A stretch of 64,000 nucleotides of DNA, taken from contig QZLF01000002.1 in the NCBI GenBank assembly GCA_016771945.1, positions 434,001 through 498,000 on the forward strand. The letters run 5' to 3'. A program made the position numbers and the translations under genes. Positions 25,518 through 34,570 of the stretch are shown piece after piece. The notes beneath the pieces were generated by a model, which saw only the letters and a list, made by a program, of their open reading frames with translations, was not told where the DNA came from and ran no database searches. This DNA is from Candidatus Leucobacter sulfamidivorax. GTDB taxonomy: Bacteria > Actinomycetota > Actinomycetes > Actinomycetales > Microbacteriaceae. Each line of letters begins with the position of its first letter. Position 1 is the stretch's first letter.

Positions 25518-27034
25518 GTGAAGAGAACGAATTCGACGCGTCGGCGATCTCCGACGACGAGATCATCTCGGGCGAGGGCTTCGACGATTCGGTGACCGAC
25601 GAGGAGCGGCTGCGCGCCATGCGCTCGAACCTCGAGGGCTTCGATCTCGAGGCCGAGGACCTCGTGCTGCTCGGCGACGACGGCGAGTTCCTCGGCTTCG
25701 CGGAGCCCGAGGCCGAGGCATTGCCGGTGGTCGCCATCGTCGGCCGGCCGAACGTCGGCAAGTCGGCGCTCGTCAACCGCGTGCTCGGCCGTCGCGAGGC
25801 GGTCGTGGAGGACGTGCCGGGCGTCACCCGCGACCGGGTGAGCTATCCCGCCGAGTGGACCGGCAAGCGCTTCACCGTCGTCGACACCGGCGGCTGGGAG
25901 CCGGACGCCAGGGGCATCGACGCTGCCGTCGCGGCGCAGGCCGAGATCGCCATCGAGCTCTGCGACGTCGTGCTCTTCGTCGTCGACTCGCGCGTGGGTG
26001 CGACGGCCACCGACGAGCATGTCGTGCAGCTGCTGCGTCGCACGAAGAAGCCGGTGTTCCTCGTCGCGAACAAGGTCGACGACGCGATCCAGGAGCCCGA
26101 GGCCGCGGCGCTGTGGTCCCTCGGCCTCGGCGAGCCCTGGCCCGTCTCGGCCCTGCACGGCCGCGGCGTCGCCGATCTGCTCGACACGGTGCTGAAGGTG
26201 CTGCCCGACGAGTCGGCCGTGGCGAAGCCGAAGCTCGGGGGGCCTCGTCGCGTGGCGATCCTCGGCCGCCCGAACGTGGGCAAGTCGAGCCTGCTGAACA
26301 AGGCCGCGGGGGAGGAGCGGGTCGTGGTGAACGACCTCGCGGGCACCACCCGCGACCCCGTCGACGAGCAGGTGGAGATCGCCGGCCGGGTCTGGACCTT
26401 CGTCGACACCGCGGGGATCCGCCGTCGCGTGCACATGCAGCAGGGGGCGGACTTCTACGCCTCGCTGCGCACGGCCGCCGCGCTCGAGAAGGCGGAGGTC
26501 GCGGTGGTGCTGCTCGACGTCACCGAGCCGATCAGCGAGCAGGACGTGCGCATCATCGACCTCGTGCTCGAGTCGGGCCGCGCGCTCGTGCTGGCCTTCA
26601 ACAAGTGGGACTTGCTCGACGACGACCGGCGCCGCTACCTGGAGCGGGAGATCGAGCAGGATCTCGCGCACGTCGCGTGGGCGCCGCGCGTGAACATCTC
26701 GGCACGCACCGGCCGGCACCTCGAGAAGCTCGTGCCCGCGCTCGAGACGGCACTCGACTCGTGGGACATGCGGATCCCGACCGCGAAGTTCAACGCCTTC
26801 GTCGCCGAGCTCACGCAGGAGCATCCGCACCCGCTGCGCGGCGGCAAGCAGCCCCGCATCCTCTTCGGCACACAGGTGCAGAACCGGCCGCCGACCTTCG
26901 TGCTCTTCACCACGGGCTTCCTCGACCCCGGCTACCGGCGCTTCATCCAGCGCCGGCTGCGCGAGCGCTACGGCTTCGAGGGCACGCCGATCGTGCTCAA
27001 CATGCGCATCCGTGAGAAGCGTCAGCGTCGCTGA
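25514..27034 (+). CDS. der: ribosome-associated GTPase Der (EngA)
   Basis: Der is a tandem-GTPase factor for 50S assembly. The 506-residue protein has two G domains: [14 protein letters not shown] (about 77-90) with DTGGWEPD and NKVD, then [14 protein letters not shown] with DTAGIRRR and NKWDL, and the C-terminal KH-like domain ending [12 protein letters not shown]. The first 70 residues are an acidic extension also seen in other Actinobacteria. The stop codon lies inside a 13-bp hairpin, the probable terminator. Confidence 0.95.
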   Translation: MSEENEFDASAISDDEIISGEGFDDSVTDEERLRAMRSNLEGFDLEAEDLVLLGDDGEFLGFAEPEAEALPVVAIVGRPNVGKSALVNRVLGRREAVVEDVPGVTRDRVSYPAEWTGKRFTVVDTGGWEPDARGIDAAVAAQAEIAIELCDVVLFVVDSRVGATATDEHVVQLLRRTKKPVFLVANKVDDAIQEPEAAALWSLGLGEPWPVSALHGRGVADLLDTVLKVLPDESAVAKPKLGGPRRVAILGRPNVGKSSLLNKAAGEERVVVNDLAGTTRDPVDEQVEIAGRVWTFVDTAGIRRRVHMQQGADFYASLRTAAALEKAEVAVVLLDVTEPISEQDVRIIDLVLESGRALVLAFNKWDLLDDDRRRYLEREIEQDLAHVAWAPRVNISARTGRHLEKLVPALETALDSWDMRIPTAKFNAFVAELTQEHPHPLRGGKQPRILFGTQVQNRPPTFVLFTTGFLDPGYRRFIQRRLRERYGFEGTPIVLNMRIREKRQRR

Positions 27035-27042
27035 CGCTTCTC
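27014..27042 (+). terminator. hairpin overlapping the der stop codon
   Basis: Arms 27014-27026 and 27030-27042 form a 13-bp stem with a three-base loop; the der TGA (27032-27034) is inside the right arm. No U tract follows, but two more stems come right after it. Confidence 0.7.
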
Positions 27043-27045
27043 CGA

Positions 27046-27097
27046 GGAGGCCATTTCTGGCCTCCGAGAGGATGCGCCGCGACCGTCTCGGTCGCGG
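27046..27097. repeat. two further hairpins after der
   Basis: Stem 27046-27053/27058-27065 (8 bp, loop TTTC) and stem 27077-27085/27089-27097 (9 bp, loop TCT). The first shares the CCATTTCTGG core with the hairpin at 2181-2206. Confidence 0.75.
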
Positions 27098-27158
27098 TGA
27101 GCGCTGCGACGGCCGCAGGTCGGAGTAGCTCCCCTCATGCCGTGAGAAGCGTGCCGAT

Positions 27159-28067
27159 ATGACTTCCGAAGACCGCGACCGCGAGCTCACCGGGCTCGAG
27201 CGGCGGATCGACCGCGCCGCGAACCGGCTGCTGCGGGGCCAGCCCGCGCACGGCTGGCGAGCGTTCGCGATCGAGTGCGCGGTGTTCGTGCTGAAGCAGG
27301 CCTGGGCATGCGTCTTCGGGGCGCTGCTGCTCGTCGTCATCGTGGCGGCGCGGCTGTGGTGGCCGGACGGGGCGGCGATCGCGCGTAACGACGCGCTCAC
27401 GGTCGCGGCCGTCCTGATCCAGATCGGCATGCTCGCGTTCAAGCTCGAGAGCGGCCGGGAGCTCTGGGTGGTGGTGCTCTTCCACGTCTCGGGCACCGCG
27501 ATGGAGCTCTTCAAGACGGACGTCGGCTCCTGGAGCTACGACGCCGAGGGCGTGCTGCGCATCGGCGCGGTGCCGCTGTTCAGCGGCTTCATGTACGCGG
27601 CCGTCGGCTCGTACATGGTGCGGGTGTACCGCCTGCACGAGCTGCGCTTCAGCCGGTACCCGAAGGTCTGGCTGACCACCCTGCTCGTGATCCTCATCTA
27701 CGCGAACTTCTTCACCCATCACTACATCTTCGATCTGCGCTGGATCCTGCTCGCCGCCGTGGCGGTGCTCTGGCTGCCGACGGTGATGCGCTTCCGGGTG
27801 TGGCGCCGGGTGCTGCGCCTGCCGCAGCTGCTCGTCTTCGCCGGGGTGGCGCTCTTCATCTGGATCGCGGAGAACATCGCCACCTGGGCGGGGGCCTGGG
27901 CGTACCCGTATCAGGAGGGCGGCTGGCAGTTCGTCGGCCCGGAGAAGCTCGTCTCGTGGTTCCTGCTGATGATCCTGTCGGTCGTCATGGTGACGTGGGT
28001 GTACCCGCCGAGGGCTCCCGAGCCCGCGCGCGATCCCCAGGGGCCCGTGCCCGATGCCGCCCGATAG
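27159..28067 (+). CDS. DUF817 family integral membrane protein
   Basis: The 302-residue protein has about seven to eight hydrophobic segments. FHVSGTAMELFKTDVGSWSY, VPLFSGFMYAAVGSYM, ANFFTHHY and WIAENIATWAGAWAYP match the DUF817 family. No function is established for the family; members are inner-membrane proteins. The start ATG at 27159 has only a weak Shine-Dalgarno sequence. It is preceded by the hairpins after der and is probably its own unit. Confidence 0.82.
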   Translation: MTSEDRDRELTGLERRIDRAANRLLRGQPAHGWRAFAIECAVFVLKQAWACVFGALLLVVIVAARLWWPDGAAIARNDALTVAAVLIQIGMLAFKLESGRELWVVVLFHVSGTAMELFKTDVGSWSYDAEGVLRIGAVPLFSGFMYAAVGSYMVRVYRLHELRFSRYPKVWLTTLLVILIYANFFTHHYIFDLRWILLAAVAVLWLPTVMRFRVWRRVLRLPQLLVFAGVALFIWIAENIATWAGAWAYPYQEGGWQFVGPEKLVSWFLLMILSVVMVTWVYPPRAPEPARDPQGPVPDAAR

Positions 28068-28186
28068 GCGTACCGCCCGATAAGCGAATCGCGGGCGGCG
28101 GATTGTGCGGTCGACCCGCGAGATGGCAGGATGGTCGGAGGGGGTATCCTCGGCGCCGCCGAGACCCGAACGGCAGGAGACCGAGC

Positions 28187-28648
28187 ATGCGCAAGCCAGC
28201 AACCACGATCGCCACGAGCGCGCTCGTCATCTTCGCAGCCCTCGGTCTGACGGGCTGCGTGGGCCAGATCGAGAGCGCGATCAGGCAGGGCGCCGAGAGC
28301 GCGATCGAGGATGCCACCTCCGAGAACGGCATCGATGTCGACCTGGGCGACGGCGCGAAGGTGCCCGACGGCTGGCCCGCATCGGTGCCGGTGCCCTCGG
28401 GCGAGATCCTGCTCTCGGGCACGGCGGAGGGCGGGTTCTCCCTCATCATGACCGCGGATCAGGTGGATATCGACGGGATCATCGAGGAGATGAAGTCCGC
28501 CGGCTTCTCGGAGCAGTCGAACATGGGCGTGGCCGAGGGTCGCATGGTGGTGCTGCAGAACGCCGAGTGGAATGTCGGCCTCATCTACGGCGAGGACGCG
28601 GACAGCGGCAAGATGTCGCTCATGTACACCCTCACCCCGGTGAAGTAG
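28187..28648 (+). CDS. putative lipoprotein of unknown function
   Basis: Residues 1-24 form a lipoprotein signal ending in LTGC with Cys24. The 129-residue mature part has no family I recognise; it contains [20 protein letters not shown], a pattern common in small actinobacterial lipoproteins, and a C-terminal segment resembling a two-strand, helix, strand fold ([20 protein letters not shown]). CAGGAGACC upstream supports the ATG. It is a free-standing gene between DUF817 and rraA. Confidence 0.75.
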   Translation: MRKPATTIATSALVIFAALGLTGCVGQIESAIRQGAESAIEDATSENGIDVDLGDGAKVPDGWPASVPVPSGEILLSGTAEGGFSLIMTADQVDIDGIIEEMKSAGFSEQSNMGVAEGRMVVLQNAEWNVGLIYGEDADSGKMSLMYTLTPVK

Positions 28649-28688
28649 CCGCTCCTCGCGGTGCGCGCCGTCCGGAGCCGGAACGCTC

Positions 28689-28694
28689 TACAGT
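28689..28694 (+). promoter_or_regulatory. -10 element TACAGT, leaderless layout
   Basis: TACAGT ends seven bases before the ATG at 28702, and no Shine-Dalgarno sequence is present. Confidence 0.45.
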
Positions 28695-28701
28695 GAATGC
28701 C

Positions 28702-29190
28702 ATGGATGAGCAGACCACGGCCGAGCCGATCGGCACGGCGGACCTCTACGACGAGCGCGGCGACGAGCTGCAGTCGGTGTCGACGCAGTTCCAGAGCATC
28801 GGCGGGCGCGCACGGTTCTCGGGCCCGGTGCGGACGGTGCGCTGCCACCGCGACAACGCCCTGCTGAAGTCGATCCTCGGCACCCCCGGCGACGGCGCGG
28901 TGCTGGTGGTCGACGGCGGAGGCGCGCTGGAGAGCGCGCTCGTGGGCGACATCATCGCGCAGCTCGGCGCGGACAACGGCTGGGCCGGCGTGATCGTCAA
29001 CGGCGCGATCCGGGATCGCGTCGCCATCGCCGGGCTGCCCATCGGGCTGAAGGCGCTCGGCTCCAACCCGGCGAAGTCGAGCAAGACGGGCGCGGGCGAG
29101 GCCGACGTGCCGGTGAGCTTCGGCGGGGTCGTGTTCCGCCCCGGGGCCATGCTGTGGAGCGACGAGGACGGGATCCTCGTCGAGCGCTGA
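28702..29190 (+). CDS. rraA: RraA-like protein
   Basis: The 162-residue protein has the RraA/MenG fold signatures [14 protein letters not shown] near the start, [31 protein letters not shown] and [21 protein letters not shown]. coli RraA inhibits RNase E, while related proteins are 4-hydroxy-4-methyl-2-oxoglutarate aldolases; the sequence cannot decide between the two roles here. The stop overlaps the next ATG by one base, so it is coupled to the YhhN gene. Confidence 0.88.
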   Translation: MDEQTTAEPIGTADLYDERGDELQSVSTQFQSIGGRARFSGPVRTVRCHRDNALLKSILGTPGDGAVLVVDGGGALESALVGDIIAQLGADNGWAGVIVNGAIRDRVAIAGLPIGLKALGSNPAKSSKTGAGEADVPVSFGGVVFRPGAMLWSDEDGILVER

Positions 29191-29894
29191 TGGAGCGCGC
29201 GCAGACCCACCGGGCCCGGGCGGTGATCCCGTTCATCCCCTATATCGCGGTGTCGATCCTGCACGTCGTGCTGAACACCCTCGACCTGCCGGGCGGCGGG
29301 TTCGAGACCAAGCAGCTGCTCATGCCGGCGCTCGCGCTCGCGGCCGTGTGGGCGACCTGGCGCGTACGGCCCCGATCTCGCGCAGGCCTGGCGCTGATCC
29401 TGACCGCCCTGCTCTTCTCGTGGATCGGCGACGGCGCGGGACTGTTCTTCGCAGGTCTCCCGACCCTGCCGATGATGATCCTCTGCTTCGGCGTCGCGCA
29501 CCTCACCTACATCGCGCTGTTCTGGCGCGCTCCGGGCATCGCGGATCCGCGTCGCGTGCCGTGGTGGGCGGCCGTCTACGCGGTGTGGTGGATCGGGGCC
29601 ATCGCGGTGATCGGTCCGCATGCGGGCGACCTCCTGATCCCGCTCTGCGTCTACGGGCTCGTGCTCGGCGGCACTGCGGCGCTCTCGACCCGTCTCGGTC
29701 CGCTCGTGGCCTGGGGCGGGGCCTCGTTCCTCGTCTCGGACACGCTCATCGCCGTGCGCGAGTTCCTCGAGGCGCCCGACTGGGTGGGGGACTGGATCAT
29801 GCCCACCTACACGCTCGGGCAGGGGCTCATCGTGTTCGGCGTCGTCGCGGCCCTCCGGTGGGGTGCGAGACCCGTGACGGGCTCCCCGGCCTGA
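29190..29894 (+). CDS. YhhN family membrane protein (lysoplasmalogenase-like)
   Basis: The 234-residue protein has about seven to eight membrane segments with FSWIGDGAGLF and FGVAHLTYIALFW, the conserved acidic and His segments of the YhhN/TMEM86 family. Eukaryotic and some bacterial members hydrolyse the vinyl ether of lysoplasmalogens; activity here is inferred. The ATG overlaps the rraA stop (TGATG). A small hairpin at 29900-29915 follows. Confidence 0.8.
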   Translation: MERAQTHRARAVIPFIPYIAVSILHVVLNTLDLPGGGFETKQLLMPALALAAVWATWRVRPRSRAGLALILTALLFSWIGDGAGLFFAGLPTLPMMILCFGVAHLTYIALFWRAPGIADPRRVPWWAAVYAVWWIGAIAVIGPHAGDLLIPLCVYGLVLGGTAALSTRLGPLVAWGGASFLVSDTLIAVREFLEAPDWVGDWIMPTYTLGQGLIVFGVVAALRWGARPVTGSPA

Positions 29895-29899
29895 GCGGG

Positions 29900-29915
29900 G
29901 GTCTCGACGGAGACC
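29900..29915 (+). terminator. short hairpin after the YhhN gene
   Basis: GGTCTC (29900-29905) and GAGACC (29910-29915) enclose GACG, six bases after the stop codon. It is a weak terminator candidate. Confidence 0.4.
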
Positions 29916-30043
29916 TCGCCCGGTTTTCTGCTGGATGGAAAAATCGGCACCCATCCCACCCTGCGGGATGATCCTGGCAGAGGATCGAAGACGGCGCTGC
30001 GGATGACCGGCTGATCTTCGGCGCGACACGAGGAGGTCCCGGC

Positions 30044-30838
30044 ATGCAGAAACGAATGATCCAGCGGCGCCCCTCCTACGCCATCGAGTCGGTGGACAAC
30101 GCGCTCAGGCTGCTGCAACTGCTGCGGGACGAGAACGCGATCCGCGTGAGCGACGCCGCTGCCGATCTCGGGGTGTCCGTCTCGACCGCCCATCGCCTCC
30201 TCGCCATGCTCGTGTACCGCGGCTTCGCGGTGCAGGACGAGTCGAAGCGCTACTTCCCGGGCCCCGCGATCGGTGCCAGCCCCGTCTCGGTCTCGTGGAC
30301 GAGCACGCTGCGAACGGAGTCGCAGCCGCACATGGAGCGGTTGCGCGACGAACTCGACGAGACCGTGCACCTCGCGGTGCGGGTCGGCAGCAAGATGCAC
30401 TTCCTGCACACCCTGGAGTCGCAGGCCTCGGTGCGGGTGGGCGACCTCAGGGGCGCCGTGCTCGAGGCGCACGAGAGCGGCGGCGGCATCATGCTGCTCT
30501 CCGAGCTGCACGACCAGCAACTGGCTCGCATGTACGGAGCCGCGGGCGGGGGCGGCCGCCCCTCCCTGTCGAGGGTGCAGTTCGTCGAGCTCATGAAGAA
30601 CGTGACCGAGGCCCGACGCCTGGGCTACGCGATCAATCGCGAGCTCGCGGAGCCAGGAGTGGGCGCTATCGGATTCCCGTTGCGCCTCCCCTCGGGCCGT
30701 GCGATCGCGGCGCTGATGGTGGCATCCCCGATCTTCCGGCTCGAGGGACTCCTGGAACCCGAGTCGATCCAGGCCTGTCTCGATGCCGCGGCGCGGATCG
30801 ACGAGATGATCCTGGTCCAGGGCATCGACGTGAGCTGA
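30044..30838 (+). CDS. IclR-family transcriptional regulator
   Basis: The 264-residue protein has the N-terminal winged helix-turn-helix (AIESVDNALRLLQLL, then VSDAAADLGVSVSTAHRLLAMLVYRGF, about 13-60) and the C-terminal IclR effector domain with the LRDELDETVHLAVRVG and FPLRLPSGRAIAALMVASP motifs. GAGGAGG precedes the ATG. It is the first gene of the catabolic island and faces the same way as the enzymes, so it is the likely local regulator responding to the pathway substrate or an intermediate. Confidence 0.92.
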   Translation: MQKRMIQRRPSYAIESVDNALRLLQLLRDENAIRVSDAAADLGVSVSTAHRLLAMLVYRGFAVQDESKRYFPGPAIGASPVSVSWTSTLRTESQPHMERLRDELDETVHLAVRVGSKMHFLHTLESQASVRVGDLRGAVLEAHESGGGIMLLSELHDQQLARMYGAAGGGGRPSLSRVQFVELMKNVTEARRLGYAINRELAEPGVGAIGFPLRLPSGRAIAALMVASPIFRLEGLLEPESIQACLDAAARIDEMILVQGIDVS

Positions 30839-30885
30839 GACGCGTCCTCCGGCGGGGTCCCGGAACGGGCTGATTCTGGTCACTA

Positions 30886-30923
30886 GAAAAAATTTCGCGG
30901 CCGTACCTCGGAGTTCCTAACCT
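30886..30923 (+). promoter_or_regulatory. candidate promoter and operator of the catabolic operon
   Basis: A symmetric A+T-rich block GAAAAAATTTC (30886-30896) stands out in a region above 65% G+C and lies just upstream of TAACCT (30918-30923), a possible -10 about 50 bases before the monooxygenase start. The block is a plausible IclR-type operator overlapping the -35 area. TTTTC and GAAAAA at 29923-29943 upstream of the regulator form a looser version. Confidence 0.35.
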
Positions 30924-30974
30924 CATGGAAGATACCGCCGCCGAGGACGACGGCGCGATCGGAAAGGAGCCCGG

Positions 30975-32147
30975 GTGACTCTCAAACGACGTGGGAACGA
31001 CGACCATCTCCGGTTCGGGATCATGTGGCCCAACACGATGACGCAGAACATCACCTCGCGCGCCGTCGCGGACGCGAACCCCGATGTCCTTGATATCGCG
31101 AACCACATCCCGGCGGCCCGGGCGGCCGAGGCGGTGGGCTTCGACTACCTGTTCCTCGCCGACACCTACGCCGCCAACCCGCCTGCGAACATCGCGGCGG
31201 GTCACGGCGAGCCGAGGCTCTACGCGCCGATCTGGGCCGCGGCTCTGCTCGCGGCGACGGAGCACATCGGCGTGGTCTCGACCCTCCACATGCGCTACCT
31301 GCCGCCGGTGGTGATCGCCCGGCTCGGCGCGAACCTCGACGTGCTGAGCGGCGGCCGCTGGGGGTGGAACGCGGTGCCCGGGGCGAAGGCCGACGAGCAC
31401 TCGCTGTTCGGCCTCGAGGAGGAGACCGACACCGACCGTCGCTACCGCATGGCTCGCGAGGCGATCCGGGCGATCAAGGCCTTCTGGTCGGCGGGCATCG
31501 GCGAGCGCGTCGAGTTCGACGGCGAGTTCTTCAAGCTCTCCGGCGTCCTCGCCGGCCCCCGCCCGCTGCAGCGGCCCTTCCCGCCGATCTTCAACCCGGG
31601 GGTCTCACCCGCGGCCATGGACCTCATCGTGGCGGAGGCCGACTACGGCTTCACCGCGATCGTCGACGACCTCGACGAGGTCGCGGCGACGGCGCGGGCC
31701 CTCTCCGAGCGAGCGGCGGCCGCCGGCCGCGATCCGCGCGAGGTCGAGGTCGCCGGATCCATCGCGGTCGTGCTCGGGGACACCGAGGAGGCGGCGCAGC
31801 GCAAGTACCGCGAGCTGCTCGACTCGGTCGACATCGGCGCCGCAGAGGGGTTCGCGAGCTTCTTCCTCCGCTCGAGCTCCACCTATCAGCGGCTGTTCGA
31901 GGGGATGCCCAAGGAGGAGCAGGTGCGCCGCATCGGGGCGGGGGCCGGCAGCAGCGTGCTGGTCGGCACCCCGGAGCAGGTCGCGGAGCGGTTCTCACGG
32001 ATTCGCGAGGCGACCGGGGTCAGGCAGTTCCTGACGCTGCCGTTCCACTGGAGCCCCGAGGAGTTCACCGCGATGGGTACGGTGTTCGAGGGGCTCGCGC
32101 GGCGCGGCGACTGGGTGCACCCCTCCGAGCGGGGGTGGAGCTGGTGA
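30975..32147 (+). CDS. LLM-class FMNH2-dependent monooxygenase (SsuD/RutA/SfnG type)
   Basis: The 390-residue protein has the bacterial-luciferase TIM-barrel signatures: AAEAVGFDYLFLAD, VIARLGANLDVLSGGRWGWN (about 115-134), RYRMAREAIRAIKAFW, GPRPLQRPFPPIF and the C-terminal SSVLVGTPEQVAERF. Class C two-component monooxygenases of this type use reduced FMN to cleave C-S, C-N or amide bonds. No flavin reductase gene is in the island, so FMNH2 must come from elsewhere. AAAGGAG precedes the GTG at 30975. The stop overlaps the next gene's GTG. The substrate is unknown. Confidence 0.87.
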   Translation: MTLKRRGNDDHLRFGIMWPNTMTQNITSRAVADANPDVLDIANHIPAARAAEAVGFDYLFLADTYAANPPANIAAGHGEPRLYAPIWAAALLAATEHIGVVSTLHMRYLPPVVIARLGANLDVLSGGRWGWNAVPGAKADEHSLFGLEEETDTDRRYRMAREAIRAIKAFWSAGIGERVEFDGEFFKLSGVLAGPRPLQRPFPPIFNPGVSPAAMDLIVAEADYGFTAIVDDLDEVAATARALSERAAAAGRDPREVEVAGSIAVVLGDTEEAAQRKYRELLDSVDIGAAEGFASFFLRSSSTYQRLFEGMPKEEQVRRIGAGAGSSVLVGTPEQVAERFSRIREATGVRQFLTLPFHWSPEEFTAMGTVFEGLARRGDWVHPSERGWSW

Positions 32148-32935
32148 GCGGCGGGACGGAGACGGACGGGAAGACTCTGCTGAGCGTCGAAGAGCTCTCG
32201 CTCAACTTCGGCGGGCTGCAGGTGCTGAAGAACGTCACCTTCGGGGTGGAGGAGGGGCAGATCTGCGCGCTGATCGGCCCCAACGGAGCAGGCAAGACCT
32301 CCGTGTTCAACTGCGTGAGCCGCTTCTACCACCCGAGCGCCGGACGGATCCTGATGGCGGGCGACGACCTGCTGCAGCGGCCGGCGCACCGGGTCGCCGC
32401 GCACGGCATCGCGCGCACCTTCCAGAATCTCGCGCTGTTCGGCGCGCAGACCGTGTTCGAGAACGTGATGGTGGGCGCCTACCCCGTCACGAAGGCGACC
32501 ATCCTCGACGTGCTCCTGCGCCTCCCCCGAGAGCGCAGGGAGGAGCGGCGCACCGAGGCGCGCGCCTGGGAGATGCTCGAGGAGACGGGCCTCGTCGATC
32601 TCGCCGACACGAAGGTGCTCGACCTCCCGTTCGGCTCGCAGAAACGGGTCGAGCTCGCTCGGGCGCTCATGAGCGAGCCGCGGCTGCTGCTGCTCGACGA
32701 GCCCGCGAACGGCCTCTCGCACGGCGAGGTCGAGTCCCTCGCCGAGTTCATCCGCGAGGCCGCGGCACGCCTGGGCCTGACCGTGCTGCTCGTCGAGCAT
32801 CACATCGGCATGGTGCGCGCGATCTCCGACCACGTGGTCGTGCTCGACGCCGGCGAGGTGCTGGCCCAGGGCAGCCCCGACGAGGTCACGAACGATCCGA
32901 GGGTCATCAAGGCCTACCTGGGGAGCGCGGCATGA
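32144..32935 (+). CDS. Liv-type ABC transporter ATP-binding protein (LivG-like)
   Basis: The 263-residue ATPase has Walker A GPNGAGKTS (about 42-50), the LivG-specific GIARTFQNLALF, a signature variant PFGSQKRVELARALM, Walker B LLLLDEPANGLS and the HHIGMVRAISDHVVVLD H-loop region. LivG-type subunits have an extra helical insert, as seen here. GTG 32144 overlaps the monooxygenase stop (GTGA) and the stop overlaps the next ATG, so translation is coupled. It energises import of an amino-acid-, amide- or urea-like compound. Confidence 0.92.
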   Translation: MSGGTETDGKTLLSVEELSLNFGGLQVLKNVTFGVEEGQICALIGPNGAGKTSVFNCVSRFYHPSAGRILMAGDDLLQRPAHRVAAHGIARTFQNLALFGAQTVFENVMVGAYPVTKATILDVLLRLPRERREERRTEARAWEMLEETGLVDLADTKVLDLPFGSQKRVELARALMSEPRLLLLDEPANGLSHGEVESLAEFIREAAARLGLTVLLVEHHIGMVRAISDHVVVLDAGEVLAQGSPDEVTNDPRVIKAYLGSAA

Positions 32936-33657
32936 GCGAAACGAATCGGGACCTCCTGACCGTCCGGGGTCTGCACGCCGGCTACGGCGCGGTCAGGGTG
33001 CTGCGCGACATCGACCTCACCGTCGCGGCGAACGAGGTCATCGTGCTGCTGGGCGCGAACGGTGCGGGCAAGACCACCCTGATGCGGGCGCTGACCAATC
33101 TGATCCCCTGGACCGGCGAGGTCGTGTTCGACGGCGCCTCGACCTCCCGGAAGCGCACCGAGGCGCTGACGCGCCGGGGCATCGCCCACGTGCCGCAGGG
33201 CCGGGGCACCTTCGTCGAGCTCACCGTCGAGGAGAACCTGCGCGTCGGGGGCCTCGTGACGGGTTCGAAGGAGGCGCTCGAGGAGGGGCTGGAGCGCTGG
33301 TTCGCGGTCTACCCGCGGCTGGCCGAACGGCGCCGGCAGCTCGCCGGCAGCCTGAGCGGCGGGGAGCAGCAGATGCTCGCCATCGCGCGGGCGCTCATGA
33401 GTCGTCCGCGGCTGCTGCTGCTCGACGAGCCCTCGCTCGGGCTCTCGCCCATCATCACCGAGGAGCTGTTCGAGCACCTCGCGCGGCTGAGAGCCGACGA
33501 GGACATCTCGATGATCATCGTGGAGCAGACCGCAGAACTCGCGCTGGCGATGGCGGATCGCGCGCACATCCTGCGGTCCGGGGAACTGCTTCCGAGCCGG
33601 CTGGCCTCCGAGCTCAACGACGCCGAAGTGCTGCGCGAAGCCTACCTGGGCGCCTGA
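32932..33657 (+). CDS. Liv-type ABC transporter ATP-binding protein (LivF-like)
   Basis: The 241-residue ATPase has Walker A GANGAGKTT, the LivF-type IAHVPQGRGTFVELTVEENL, signature LSGGEQQMLAIARALM and LLLLDEPSLGLSPIITEELF with MIIVEQTAELALAMADRAHI. It pairs with the LivG-like subunit, whose stop overlaps its ATG by four bases. Confidence 0.92.
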   Translation: MSETNRDLLTVRGLHAGYGAVRVLRDIDLTVAANEVIVLLGANGAGKTTLMRALTNLIPWTGEVVFDGASTSRKRTEALTRRGIAHVPQGRGTFVELTVEENLRVGGLVTGSKEALEEGLERWFAVYPRLAERRRQLAGSLSGGEQQMLAIARALMSRPRLLLLDEPSLGLSPIITEELFEHLARLRADEDISMIIVEQTAELALAMADRAHILRSGELLPSRLASELNDAEVLREAYLGA

Positions 33658-33685
33658 GCCCCGAGCGGAGAGGAGGAGAAGGACC

Positions 33686-34570
33686 ATGGAACTACTGCTT
33701 CAACGGATCGTCGACGGCTTGGGCAGCGGCAGCATCTACGCGGCGCTGGCACTGGCGCTCGTCCTGGTGTTCCGCAGCACGGGAGTCGTGAACTTCGCCC
33801 AGGGAGAGATGGCGATGCTGTCGACCTATCTCATCTGGATACTCACGCTCTTCGGGCTGAACATCTGGCTGGCGCTGCTGCTCTCGATCGCGGTGTCGTT
33901 CTTCGCCGGCGCCCTGCTGGAGCGCGGCCTCATCCGCATCGTGCCGAGGGACGACCATCTGGTGATGGTGCTCGTCATGATCGGTCTCTACACCGTGCTC
34001 GGGGCGCTCGCGCTCTTCGTCTTCGGCACCGAGGGCAAGCCGGTCGAATCGCTCTTCCCCTCCGGGGGTCTCACGCTCGGCTCGGTCGTGATCCCGTTCA
34101 GCACGCTCGGAGCGATGGCGGTGCTCTTCGGCGCGAGCGGGCTGCTCTGGGCGGTGTTCCGCTTCACGAAGACGGGCCTCTCGCTCAGGGCGGTCTCGCT
34201 CAACCCCGAGTCCGCGGCGCTCGCGGGGCTGCCGCGCGGCCGACTGCTCGCGGTCGGCTGGGGCCTCGCCGCCTGCATGGGAGCCATCTCCGGCGCGCTC
34301 GTCATCAGCCTCGGTCTGTTCCTCGAACCCACGATGATGCTGCCGGTGCTGGTGTACGCGCTGTCGGCGGCGACTCTCGGCGGCTTCGATTCGCCCGTCG
34401 GCGCGGTCATCGCGGGGCTCGCCCTCGGCGTGGTGGAGAGCCTCGCGATCGGGTACATCACGTTCATCGGATCCGAACTGGCGCTGCTGGTTCCGTTCCT
34501 CGTCATGGTCGTCGTCATGCTCGTCAAGCCCAACGGCTTGTTCGGCTCGAAGAAGGTGGTGCGGGTATGA
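33686..34570 (+). CDS. Liv-type ABC transporter permease (LivH-like)
   Basis: The 294-residue permease starts with QRIVDGLGSGSIYAALALAL and has about eight membrane segments. It shows STGVVNFAQGEMAMLSTYL, SLRAVSLNPESAALAGLPRGR (the cytoplasmic loop that contacts the ATPase) and GLALGVVESLAIGYI near the C-terminus. GGAGAGGAGGAGAAGG upstream is a strong ribosome binding site, which may raise permease translation. The stop overlaps the LivM-like ATG. Confidence 0.92.
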   Translation: MELLLQRIVDGLGSGSIYAALALALVLVFRSTGVVNFAQGEMAMLSTYLIWILTLFGLNIWLALLLSIAVSFFAGALLERGLIRIVPRDDHLVMVLVMIGLYTVLGALALFVFGTEGKPVESLFPSGGLTLGSVVIPFSTLGAMAVLFGASGLLWAVFRFTKTGLSLRAVSLNPESAALAGLPRGRLLAVGWGLAACMGAISGALVISLGLFLEPTMMLPVLVYALSAATLGGFDSPVGAVIAGLALGVVESLAIGYITFIGSELALLVPFLVMVVVMLVKPNGLFGSKKVVRV

